A DNA stretch of 64,000 nucleotides from Mimachlamys varia. Taxonomy: Eukaryota > Mollusca > Bivalvia > Pectinida > Pectinidae. Positions 1-9,669 of this stretch are shown piece after piece. Location of the stretch: NCBI GenBank assembly GCA_947623455.1, contig OX392530.1, positions 35,743,405 to 35,807,404 of the forward strand, given 5' to 3'. The position numbers and the translations under genes are program-made. The notes below the pieces were generated by a model, which made no database searches, was not told the DNA's origin, and saw only the letters and a list, made by a program, of their open reading frames with translations. Each line of letters opens with the position of its first letter. The first letter of the stretch is position 1.

Positions 1-460
1 TGGGCCTAAAAACAACACATATTGTCTAACCATCAGTGTTTTCAAGTTTATGGACATTTCCGATTGGGATAAGGACAAGATCAATTATAACTTTTTTTGG
101 ACTACGGTGTTCTTAACAACTTGCATATGAGTGAACAGGAATAGAATAAATTGATTATCGAACTTTGAAATGATTTCCAGATTATGTTCATTAACTTTGC
201 ATCAAAGTGGGAGATGAATGAATTTGACTTATTAACACAAGGCCATTTGGATGAAATCCGTCCATCTCTTAGCTTTAACTATATCTCAAATGTTCCCCTT
301 GGAAGAATGCTTCTCTCCTTCAACTGCGAACTTGTTATCATCCTGATAACTAGATTTATATTACATATCAGAAAAGTTAATTTGGGCAGGATATGATTCG
401 TAGACTTGACATATATACATGTACAGCCTACTAGACAGATCCATACATTGTAATACTTAC
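1..460 (-). other. Gene A intron sequence at the left edge
   Basis: No phosphatase motif (HFTxWPD, HCSAGxGR) is visible in any minus frame here. The stretch is AT-rich and is taken as intron following the donor at 455-460. Confidence 0.5.
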
Positions 461-589
461 ACGTCTATGTTTAAGCGTGATGACCCTCACGACGTAGAAG
501 GCGTAATGTTTTTCGGAGTTCAGGGTGATGTTGAATGTCGCAGTGTTGATCGGGTCGTCCATGTTGGGCCAATACTTGTAGCATTTGTT
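461..589 (-). CDS. Gene A phosphatase exon, motif M7
   Basis: A 129-bp exon, phase 0-0, acceptor TTAAATCAG and donor GTAAGT. It begins NKCYKYWPNMDDPIN (KCxxYWP, M7) and ends VVRVITLKHRR, the strand leading towards the WPD-loop exon, which lies left of the window. Confidence 0.82.
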
Positions 590-872
590 CTGATTTAACA
601 GTAAGAGGAATGAAAACTCGGTTATAAACACTGTTTTATTGTTTCAGAATTACTTATTTAACACATCAAACAAGTTCTTTTATGTGATAACGATTTAAAT
701 TTTAACAAAATAGCAAATGAACTTATATTTTAATAAAATCATCGTGTGAGCTGATATTACTTTTAAGATATATTTTTGTTAAATCTATAGAAAAAACATA
801 TAGCTTTACTTTTCCGAGGGTTTCGTTTAGTTTGATTATAATCATGCAATATTTGCTGCATACAAGTCTTAC

Positions 873-970
873 TTTTCCATTTTCGTATAAATTAGCCAAC
901 ATCGCTATTGTTTGACATTTCTGTTGCCAAATCATCAGCCAAAACGTCTCAGAAGTCTTTGTCTTTGGTC
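873..970 (-). CDS. Gene A phosphatase exon, motifs M5-M6
   Basis: A 98-bp exon, phase 1 to 0, acceptor AATGTAG and donor GTAAGA. It reads GPKTKTSETFWLMIWQQK then CQTIAMLANLYENGK, matching DFWxMIW (M5) and IVMLTxxxE (M6). The usual DFWRM is ETFWLM here. Confidence 0.82.
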
Positions 971-1251
971 CTACATTAAAAAATTGCATAGTTTTAAATT
1001 ATCCTTTCATTAACTCGTATGGTTTTCATTAAATATCTACTCTGAGTAAGTTGATTAATTTATGATCGCCCCAGGCCAATATAGCAGGCCGAAAATCAAT
1101 AACTCGGCCAATACAGAAATAAGACTTTATTATACCTTTGATAAAATGATATTGCTAAATGCAAAGGTATTAAACATAATTATAAATAAAATTCGTATGA
1201 CCTATTCAATCAATGTACTTGATTAAGAATGATTAAGAGTAATTAAGTTAC

Positions 1252-1288
1252 CTTGAACTGCAATGTAGACTTTTGATCTGGATGTGCT
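1252..1288 (-). CDS. Gene A phosphatase micro-exon, motif M4
   Basis: A 37-bp micro-exon, phase 0 to 1, acceptor CTTTTGTAG and donor GTAACT. It reads STSRSKVYIAVQ, matching the YIAxQGP motif once joined to the next exon. Such a short exon at this position is usual in receptor phosphatase genes. It was found from the phase and motif gap between its neighbours. Confidence 0.78.
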
Positions 1289-1635
1289 CTACAAAAGTAA
1301 AATTATAATATAGTAAAAAGGTCTTTTCACCCTAATTTATTACATATAAATATTTTACAAATATCCAAAACGGCACAGATTATATCAACATACGAGAGAA
1401 ACGTTTCGAACTGTGCATTTGAAATCACCTCACGGAATGTGGTCCTCAGTGGAATAACCTTAACAAATCTGGTCAAATTACAAATATAAATTATACAGTT
1501 TATCATTTTATTGGAAAATATGCTATTAATTTTGTCCATATGACGTTGTTTTATCAAATTGCTGTCTGATTTATTTTAGCCATTACCGACCATTACACGA
1601 TTATTGTCTATCAATGCAGTTGAATAAGTTCTTAC

Positions 1636-1715
1636 GTCGTCGATAAAGTTTGCGTTGATATAATCTGATCCCGGTTTCGAACCCTGATCCTTGATAATCA
1701 CCCTGGAGTGGTCAT
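1636..1715 (-). CDS. Gene A phosphatase exon, motifs M2-M3
   Basis: An 80-bp exon with acceptor TTCTGTAG and donor GTAAGA. It reads DHSRVIIKDQGSKPG then SDYINANFIDD, matching DHSRVxL (M2) and DYINAxFI (M3) of classical tyrosine phosphatases. Confidence 0.85.
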
Positions 1716-2170
1716 CTACAGAAAAGCAATGGAATTACGGTAAACTGTTGGTACCATACGTATGGATATCAGGCATGGTCGGATGTATAGCAAATTGAAA
1801 TTTCTTTAATTCCAATATCAGTCTCACCGCGTTATCTCAAAATTGATGGCAGGGCAATAAAAAAAAATAGAGTCCTCGATTATTCCAGTAATGTGAGTTT
1901 TAATGTTAAGTCTGAAGCTTTGCTGAACCCGAGGAAATATTTCGAGTATTTGAGTTATTGATGAGTTCAATAATAAAATATTGGGCTCTATCATTCATTC
2001 AATCATTACACAATTGACTTACTACAGTTTGTTGTAAGCTTTTCTTTTTACAGTGTATTGCTACATATTCAAAGCAGGTATACTATTCTGAATTACAACT
2101 TACAGCCACATAAATAAGTATGTTAATTAACTTTTCTTTTATGTAAAGTTGAAAAATAACACATATTTAC

Positions 2171-2258
2171 ACGGAAATGTCGTAGTAAATCTATTTTTGG
2201 GGATGTTGTACTCCTTTTTCCCTTCATCGTGAGGGTGAACGGCACCAAATAGTAAAGT
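2171..2258 (-). CDS. Gene A phosphatase exon, motif M1 (KNRF)
   Basis: An 88-bp exon, phase 0 to 1, acceptor TTTTTCAG and donor GTAAAT. It reads TLLFGAVHPHDEGKKEYN and then IPKNRFTTTFP. This is motif M1 of the PTP fold, usually NxxKNRY, where the Tyr packs against substrate phosphotyrosine. Here Phe replaces that Tyr. The split codon rebuilds the Y of PYDHSRV with the next exon. Confidence 0.8.
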
Positions 2259-2639
2259 CTGAAAAATAAACACATAGCAATTTACTGCGATCAGCAACCT
2301 GGAATTGCTCAGTCATCGAATCGAACAGTATTGTATATGTGTAGGTGTTTGACATAAATACTTCAGGTCTTCACTTGATACAAGAAATGTTATAAACTCT
2401 ATTTCAATTTGATTTTGTTTGTACAGGTTATTTGAATAGAAAAAAATAAACAGCGTAGATAACTATCTCCAATAAAGCTTTTTATGAAAAATATTTTCTC
2501 ACAAAAACAGATCTTTTACAGTAATGCCCATATCAACACGATTAGTAAAGTTGGTTTTGCTCTTTAAATTAAAACATATAATAATGCATTGACAGTTTGT
2601 TGGTCTACTTTTGATATTCATGTATATATAGTTAATTAC

Positions 2640-2869
2640 CTGGTATTCCTTGTCCAGAAGTTTATCAGCCTCTTTTTGCTCTAATATAGACCCAAAATTC
2701 TTCACGGGTATCGGAGTAGACATGTCACAATCACTTAAATCTACACCAGCGTTGGCATATACATTGTCTTCGTCGTCTACATCAATGTCATCAAATCTCA
2801 TATTTCTGTTAGTTAATATGTTTGGCTTCTGTACAGATTCAATGCGTTCCTCTTCGGGTAAGATTTCGT
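2640..2869 (-). CDS. Gene A exon before the phosphatase domain
   Basis: A 230-bp exon with acceptor GTGAATAG and donor GTAATT, phase 1 to 0. It is acidic (ILPEEERIES, FDDIDVDDEDNVYANAG) and ends in the wedge segment typical of receptor phosphatases: TPIPVKNFGSILEQK, then LLDKEYQ. Tyr in NVYANAG is a possible phosphorylation site. The segment leads straight into phosphatase motif 1 in the next exon. Confidence 0.75.
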
Positions 2870-3159
2870 CTATTCACAGAAATAAAGTTGCAGTATTTAA
2901 TCCGTTTAACATATAATATGTACTTTAAATAATAACGAAAGTGCAACCAGATAATGATAGAATTTCAGGGCGAATTGTCCCTTAATCAGGACATGGATTT
3001 TAAATATTACATATTATAATATTGAAAAGAGATAGACAATCAGTAAACGACAAAAATGAAGAAAAAATATGTAAACAAAAAGATGGGTCTGCCATCAATT
3101 ACGCAATTCTGCTTCCACATTATTTGAGATATTTTGGATTCGAACCTTTTGGCCCCTAG

Positions 3160-6100
3160 AATAATAATAAAATAATAATATACACCATTTATATAGCGCT
3201 CTATATAATTTGTAAAATTACTCTAAAGCGCTTCACAACATGTAGATAATAATTTGATACTTACACTGCAAACATAAAGAAGTTATTACAATCTTAGCTA
3301 ATGTCATAATATAAAAAATTGCAAATAAATACGAACTACATCTACTGTACAAACAAATGTCAGTATATACATGACGTCTAAGTTGTCACTAATATGCAGA
3401 CGTGAAAAGGTACGTCTTCAGAAGTTCCTTGAATTTTGACAGAGTATTTGTTTTTCGGATAGCGGATGGTTATCTATTCCACAACGTGGCCGAAACTTTC
3501 CCAAAACACCGGTTTCCATAGGTCTCAGTACGAGATTTTGGGACACACAACAATGATTCTGTCTTCGACCTCAGTGATCGTGACGGCTGATACAGGGTAA
3601 CTAGCTCCCGTATGTACTGGGGAGCTGTTCCATCAAGTGCCTTGTATGTGTATACCAAGATTTTGTATTGTGACCTGTATTGCACAGGTAGCCAGTGCAA
3701 TGAATACAGAACAGGAGTGATGTGTTCTCTCTTTCTAACCCGAGAAACGAGACGTACTGCCGTGTTCTGGACCTTCTGTAGGCGACTTGTCAATTTGTCA
3801 GATATACCACAGAGTAGGGCATTTCCATAGTCCAGCCGTGAGGTAACAAGTGAATGAACCAAAATCGTGCATGCATCGGCAGTTATAAACTGCCGTATAC
3901 AGCCGATGTTCCTGATCTGGTAGTAACAGGATTTGGCGGTAGCATTCACTTGTTTCTCCATGTTCAGTGAACTATCAAGGTACACCCCTAGATTTTTAAC
4001 AGTTGGGACAACCTCTACAGTACTTGTTCCGATCTTGAGCTGGAGAGCCGTTGATTGCTTACACTTTGGAGAAAAGACGATCAGTTCCGTCTTTTCCTGA
4101 TTTAGTTTTAGCATGTTGGCATTCATCCAGCTTCTGATGTCTGTCAGACAAGCTTCCAGATTTTCTGATACGGTGTCCCAGCTGTCCTGTGGTCTGATGA
4201 CCATGTAAATCTGTGTGTCATCAGCATAACAATGATAGCAAAGGTTATGTCTATGACAAATCTCACCGATTGGTTTTGAATACATGCAGTATTTACGGGG
4301 TCCTAACACCGACCCTTGAGGAACCCCATAATCCAGCATGCTGTCACGTGAAACAGAAGATCCGATAGCAATACACTGCCGTCGATCACCTAGATAGGAC
4401 TGTATCCAGCATAATGCGTCGTCAGTCACTCCATACGAATACTCCAGACGTTTATGGAGTATGCTATGGTCAATGACGTCGAATGCAGCTGACAAGTCAA
4501 GCATGACGAGCACCGCTCTGCACTTGTTATCCAATGCAGAAGCTATGTCGTTATGCACACGTAGGAGGGCCGTCTCTGTTGAGTGTCCCATGCGATAGGC
4601 CGATTGCAGGTTGTCATGGAGACTGTTTGCATGGAGATGGGCCTCTAAACGCCGGGACACAACCTTCTCAAAGATCTTAGACAGAAAAGGCAAATTTGAC
4701 ACTTGACGGTAGTTCTTCAACTCCTCCTTATCAAATCCAGGCTTCTTCAGCAATGGTCTTACATGTGCTTTCTTGAAACACAATGGAACCTTTGACTCAA
4801 CCAATGATTTGTTCATGATTGAGGTAATCAAAGGAAGCAGTGCTTCAAGACATTTTTTCAGAAGGTCTGTTGGAAGCGGGTCAAGCTCACAGGATTTTGA
4901 TTGCGATGTCTGAATGATTCTGCGTAGTTCATCCGGAGTAGTTGGAGTGAGCTTTGACAATGGTTCCCCGTCAAATTGATTGTCAGCCCTCATGACAGAT
5001 ACATCGTTGTCAGTTGTCGAATTCACTTCGTCAATGTTTCTCCTGATCGTGTTGATCTTATTCAGAAAGAAATCGCTGAACTTGTTTGACAAGTCTTTGT
5101 CAGTTGTACAGCTTGGCAGGATGATTTCACCTTTTTGACCCATTAGCGCTTTTGTGAGTCTAAAAAGCTGCCTGGTGTCCTTACCACATTCTTCGATCTT
5201 TTCTGAATAATAAGTCTTCTTCGATTGAACGAGAAGTGAACCAACTAACCGACATTGGTCCCTATAAATCTGATGGTGAACGGCCAATTTGGTCCTTCGC
5301 CAACGTCTTTCTGCTTTTCTGCGATTCTGTTTTTCCTCGCGTAGATTTTCATTGTACCACGGGGATTTAGGTCTCATGGTGATCACCTTTGTTTGTAGAG
5401 GTGCATGCTTTTCAATAAGGGCTTCTATACCAGACTTGTATGCTTCAACAAAGTTCATCAACGCCACCTTCGTTAGATTGAAGGGCAGAAGAAGACTGGA
5501 TATCGTTGTTGAAATCTGGTATCGAAATTTCGCGGAATTTCCGGAAGATCACCTTTTTCCTGATACGAGCTGGCCTTCTACAATTCAGTGGTGCTCGGAT
5601 AGCAAAATGATCACCAGAGGGGTTTCCCTTTACATCACTTAGACATGGATCAATAACTGAAATCGCTCCATGAATGACAAAGTTTTCTTCCCTTGTTATG
5701 ACCACATCAAGTGTGTGGCCGCGGGTGTGTGTAGCTTCTGTCACATGCTGAATCAGACCTCTGGACTCAAGTAGCCCTGAGAACTGACGAGCATCAGCAT
5801 TAGAAAGATTGTCCAAGTGAAAATTAAGGTCCCCCGTGATAATTATTTCTTGTGGCACAACAACCTGGTGGTCTATAAAGGTAGGCCACTCGTCAAAAAA
5901 CACAGTATTTCTGAGTTCGTTCTGTTTAAATAGAGGAGGCCTGTAAATGATGCACAACCTGAATTGTTCATCCTCGGCAATGACAGAGCAAGTCAAGTGC
6001 TCAAAGTGTGTGAATACCTCATCATGGCTAGGAGAGAGATTTGTCACACTCAGGCCTTTCTTAAACAGAACAGCCACACCACCACCACGTCTGCCGTCTC

Positions 6101-6402
6101 GAGCATTGTGGATGAATCCATAACCAGTTGGTATCAGCTCAGCAAGAACTTGGTCATCGATATCTGAACCTAACCAGGTTTCTGTCAGGGCAAGAATGTC
6201 AATGTCCTGAGATATTATAAAATCTCTCATGGACGATGACTTTTTCTTCACCGAGCGGCAGTTTAAGGATACTAAATACAGTGGATTGATCGACTTCGGG
6301 TAACCGGTTGTTGTTGGCTTTACGACGTGTAAATTCTCGTACGATACTGATGGTATTGGAATCCGTGTGGAATTATCGTATCGAGAACGCACAATAGTGT
6401 CG
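3160..6402 (-). mobile_element. LINE copy 1 (CR1/L2-type), 5'-truncated and inactivated
   Basis: Leftmost of three head-to-tail copies. Its 3' end (left) is an AAT-rich tail with the AGCGCTATATAAATG-like signature seen in many invertebrate L2-type elements. It starts (right) at TCGACACTATTGTG, the same internal point as copy 2. It is more diverged from copies 2 and 3 over most of its length, but matches copy 2 in the first part of the endonuclease. Confidence 0.85.
3430..6402 (-). pseudogene. LINE copy 1 endonuclease-reverse transcriptase, broken
   Basis: It encodes the same protein as copy 2, with two breaks. A one-base insertion near 5450 (CAACAAAGTTC against CAACGAGTTC in the others, plus strand) shifts the frame after the endonuclease domain. 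A TTA to TAA change near 3470 stops translation after SATLWNR, cutting the C-terminal end. The YADD, GVPQGSVLGP and GDLNFHLD motifs are still present in the two open parts (5445-6428 and 3470-5467). Confidence 0.85.
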
Positions 6403-6403
6403 A

Positions 6404-9400
6404 TAATAATAATAATAATATACAACATTTATATAGCGCTCTATATAATTTGTAAAATTACTCTAAAGCGCTTCACAACATGTAGGTAATAATTTGATAC
6501 TTACACTGCATAAATAAAGAAGTTATTACAATCTAAGCTAATGTGATAATATAAAAGTTTGCAAATAAATACGAACTACATCTACTGTAGATAAACAAAT
6601 GTCAGTATATACATGACGTCTAAGTTGTCACTAATATGCAGACGTGAAAAGGTACGTCTTCAGAAGTTTCTTGAATTTGGCCAGAGTATTTGTTTTTCGG
6701 ATAGCAGATGGTAATCTATTCCACAACGTGGCCGACACTTTCCCAAAACACCGGTTTCCATAGGTCACAGTACGAGATTTTGGGACACACAACAATGATT
6801 CTGTCTTCGACCTCAGTGATCGTGACGGCTGATACAGGGTAACTAGCTCCCGTATGTACTGGGGAGCTGTTCCATCAAGTGCCTTGTATGTGTATACCAA
6901 GATTTTGTATTGTGACCTGTATTGCACAGGTAGCCAGTGCAATGAATACAGAACAGGAGTGATGTGTTCTCTCTTTCTAACCCGAGAAACGAGACGTACT
7001 GCCGTGTTCTGGACCTTCTGTAGGCGACTTGTCAATTTGTCAGATATACCACAGAGTAGGGCATTTCCATAGTCCAGCCGTGAGGTAACAAGTGAATGAA
7101 CCAAAATCTTGCATGCATCGGCAGTTATAAAATGCCGTATACAGCCGATGTTCCTGATCTGGTAGTAACAGGATTTGGCGATAGCATTCACTTGTTTCTC
7201 CATGTTCAGTGAACTATCAAAGTACACCCCTAGATTTTTAACAGTTGGGACAGCCTCTACAGTACTTGTTCCGACCTTGAGCTGGAGAGCCGTTGATTGC
7301 TTACACTTTGGAGAAAAGACGATCAGTTCCGTCTTTTCCTGATTTAGTTTTAGCATGTTGGCATTCATCCAGCTTCTGATGTCTGTCAGACAAGCTTCCA
7401 GATTTTCTGATACGGTGTCCCAGCTGTCCTGTGGTCTGATGACCATGTAAATCTGTGTGTCATCAGCATAACAATGATAGCAAAGGTTATGTCTATGACA
7501 AATCTCACCGATTGGTTTTGAATACATGCAGTATTTACGGGGTCCTAACACCGACCCTTGAGGAACCCCATAATCCAGCATGCTGTCACGTGAAACAGAA
7601 GATCCGATAGCAATACACTGCCGTCGATCACCTAGATAGGACTGTATCCAGCATAATGCGTCGTCAGTCACTCCATACGAATACTCCAGACGTTTATGGA
7701 GTATGCTATGGTCAATGACGTCGAATGCAGCTGACAAGTCTAGCATGACGAGCACCGCTCTGCACTTGTTATCCAATGCAGAAGCTATGTCGTTATGCAC
7801 ACGTAGGAGGGCCGTCTCTGTTGAGTGTCCCATGCGATAGGCCGATTGCAGGTTGTCATGGAGACTGTTTGCATGGAGATGGGCCTCTAAACGCCGGGAC
7901 ACAACCTTCTCAAAGATCTTAGACAGAAAAGGCAAATTTGACACTTGACGGTAGTTCTTCAACTCCTCCCTATCCAATCCAGGCTTCTTCAGCAATGGTC
8001 TTACATGTGCTTTCTTGAAACACAATGGAACCTTTGACTCAACCAATGATTTGTTCATGATTGAGGTAATCAAAGGAAGCAGTGCTTCAAGACATTTTTT
8101 CAGAAGGTCTGTTGGAAGCGGGTCAAGCTCACAGGATTTTGATTGCGATGTCTGAATGATTCTGCGTAGTTCATCCGGAGTTGTTGGAGTGAGCTTTGAC
8201 AATGGTTCCCCGTCAAATTGAATGTCAGCACTCATGACAGATACATCGTTGTCAGTTGTCGAATTCACTTCGTCAATGTTTCTCCTGATCGTGTTCATCT
8301 TATTCAGAAAGAAATCGCTGAACTTGTTTGACAAGTCTTTGTCAGTTGTACAGCTTGGCAGGATGATTTCACCTTTTTGACCCATTAGCGCTTTTGTGAG
8401 TCTAAAAAGCTGCCTGGTGTCCTTACCACATTCTTCGATCTTTTCTGAATAATAAGTCTCCTTCGATTGAACGAGAAGTGAACCAACTAACCGACATTGG
8501 TCCCTATAAATCTGATGGTGAACGGCCAATTTGGTCCTTCGCCAACGTCTTTCTGCTTTTCTGCGATTCTGTTTTTCCTCGCGTAGATTTTCATTGTACC
8601 ACGGGGATTTAGGTCTCATGGTGATCACCTTTGTTTGTAGAGGTGCATGCTTTTCAATAAGGGCTTCTATACCAGACGTGTATGCTTCAACGAGTTCATC
8701 AACGCCACCTTCGGTAGATTGAAGGGCAGAAGAAGACTGGATATCGTTGTTGAAATCTGGTATCGAAATTTCGCGGAATTTCCGGAAGCTCACCTTTTTC
8801 CTGATACGAGCTGGCCTTCTACAATTCAGTGGTGCTCGGATAGCAAAATGATCACCAGAGGGGTTTCCCTTTACATCACTTAGACATGGATCAATAACTG
8901 AAATCGCTCCATGAATGACAAAGTTTTCTTCCCTTGTTATGACCACATCAAGTGTGTGGCCGCGGGTGTGTGTAGCTTCTGTCACATGCTGAATCAGACC
9001 TCTGGACTCAAGTAGCCCTGAGAACTGACGAGCATCAGCATTAGAAAGATTGTCCAAGTGAAAATTAAGGTCCCCCGTGATAATTATTTCTTGTGGCACA
9101 ACAACCTGGTGGTCTATAAAGGTAGGCCACTCGTCAAAAAACACAGTATTTCTGAGTTCGTTCTGTTTAAATAGAGGAGGCCTGTAAATGATGCACAACC
9201 TGAATTGTTCATCCTCGGCAATGACAGAGCAAGTCAAGTGCTCAAAGTGTGTGAATACCTCATCATGGCTAGGAGAGAGATTTGTCACACTCAGGCCTTT
9301 CTTAAACAGAACAGCCACACCACCACCACGTCTGCCGTCTCGAGCATTGTGGATGAATCCATAACCAGTTGGTATCAGCTCAGCAAGAACTTGGTCATCG

Positions 9401-9643
9401 ATATCTGAACCTAACCAGGTTTCTGTCAGGGCAAGAATGTCAATGTCCTGAGATATTATAAAATCTCTCATGGACGATGACTTTTTCTTCACCGAGCGGC
9501 AGTTTAAGGATACTAAATACAGTGGATTGATCGACTTCGGGTAACCGGTTGTTGTTGGCTTTACGACGTGTAAATTCTCGTACGATACTGATGGTATTGG
9601 AATCCGTGTGGAATTATCGTATCGAGAACGCACAATAGTGTCG
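6404..9643 (-). mobile_element. LINE copy 2, middle unit, mosaic
   Basis: A 3241-bp period separates copy 2 from copy 3. From the 3' tail up to about 8790, copy 2 matches copy 3 and differs from copy 1; beyond about 9061 it matches copy 1 and differs from copy 3. It begins at the same truncated 5' point as copy 1. Confidence 0.87.
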
Positions 9644-9669
9644 ATAATAATAATAATAATATACAACAT
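6631..9669 (-). CDS. LINE copy 2 endonuclease-reverse transcriptase ORF (N-terminally truncated)
   Basis: An open frame of 1012 codons. The first dozen residues (MLYIIIIIIDTIV) come from the AAT tail of copy 3 upstream, read through into the truncated ORF, so the natural start is missing. The apurinic-type endonuclease follows (SLNCRS, LTETWL, RPP, GDLNFHLD, SGDHFAI), then reverse transcriptase (YRQVSNLPFLSKIFEKV, LDLSAAFDVIDH, GVPQGSVLGP, YADD) and the C-terminal region ending LLKTYLFTSAY. All catalytic residues I can name are present. About 100 residues of N-terminal sequence found in copy 3 are absent. Confidence 0.85.
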   Translation of the reverse strand: MLYIIIIIIDTIVRSRYDNSTRIPIPSVSYENLHVVKPTTTGYPKSINPLYLVSLNCRSVKKKSSSMRDFIISQDIDILALTETWLGSDIDDQVLAELIPTGYGFIHNARDGRRGGGVAVLFKKGLSVTNLSPSHDEVFTHFEHLTCSVIAEDEQFRLCIIYRPPLFKQNELRNTVFFDEWPTFIDHQVVVPQEIIITGDLNFHLDNLSNADARQFSGLLESRGLIQHVTEATHTRGHTLDVVITREENFVIHGAISVIDPCLSDVKGNPSGDHFAIRAPLNCRRPARIRKKVSFRKFREISIPDFNNDIQSSSALQSTEGGVDELVEAYTSGIEALIEKHAPLQTKVITMRPKSPWYNENLREEKQNRRKAERRWRRTKLAVHHQIYRDQCRLVGSLLVQSKETYYSEKIEECGKDTRQLFRLTKALMGQKGEIILPSCTTDKDLSNKFSDFFLNKMNTIRRNIDEVNSTTDNDVSVMSADIQFDGEPLSKLTPTTPDELRRIIQTSQSKSCELDPLPTDLLKKCLEALLPLITSIMNKSLVESKVPLCFKKAHVRPLLKKPGLDREELKNYRQVSNLPFLSKIFEKVVSRRLEAHLHANSLHDNLQSAYRMGHSTETALLRVHNDIASALDNKCRAVLVMLDLSAAFDVIDHSILHKRLEYSYGVTDDALCWIQSYLGDRRQCIAIGSSVSRDSMLDYGVPQGSVLGPRKYCMYSKPIGEICHRHNLCYHCYADDTQIYMVIRPQDSWDTVSENLEACLTDIRSWMNANMLKLNQEKTELIVFSPKCKQSTALQLKVGTSTVEAVPTVKNLGVYFDSSLNMEKQVNAIAKSCYYQIRNIGCIRHFITADACKILVHSLVTSRLDYGNALLCGISDKLTSRLQKVQNTAVRLVSRVRKREHITPVLYSLHWLPVQYRSQYKILVYTYKALDGTAPQYIRELVTLYQPSRSLRSKTESLLCVPKSRTVTYGNRCFGKVSATLWNRLPSAIRKTNTLAKFKKLLKTYLFTSAY

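Noticed and set aside
184..396. Plus-strand 70-codon frame at the left edge
   Set aside because: It lies in the intron after a phosphatase exon, on the opposite strand, with no recognisable similarity.
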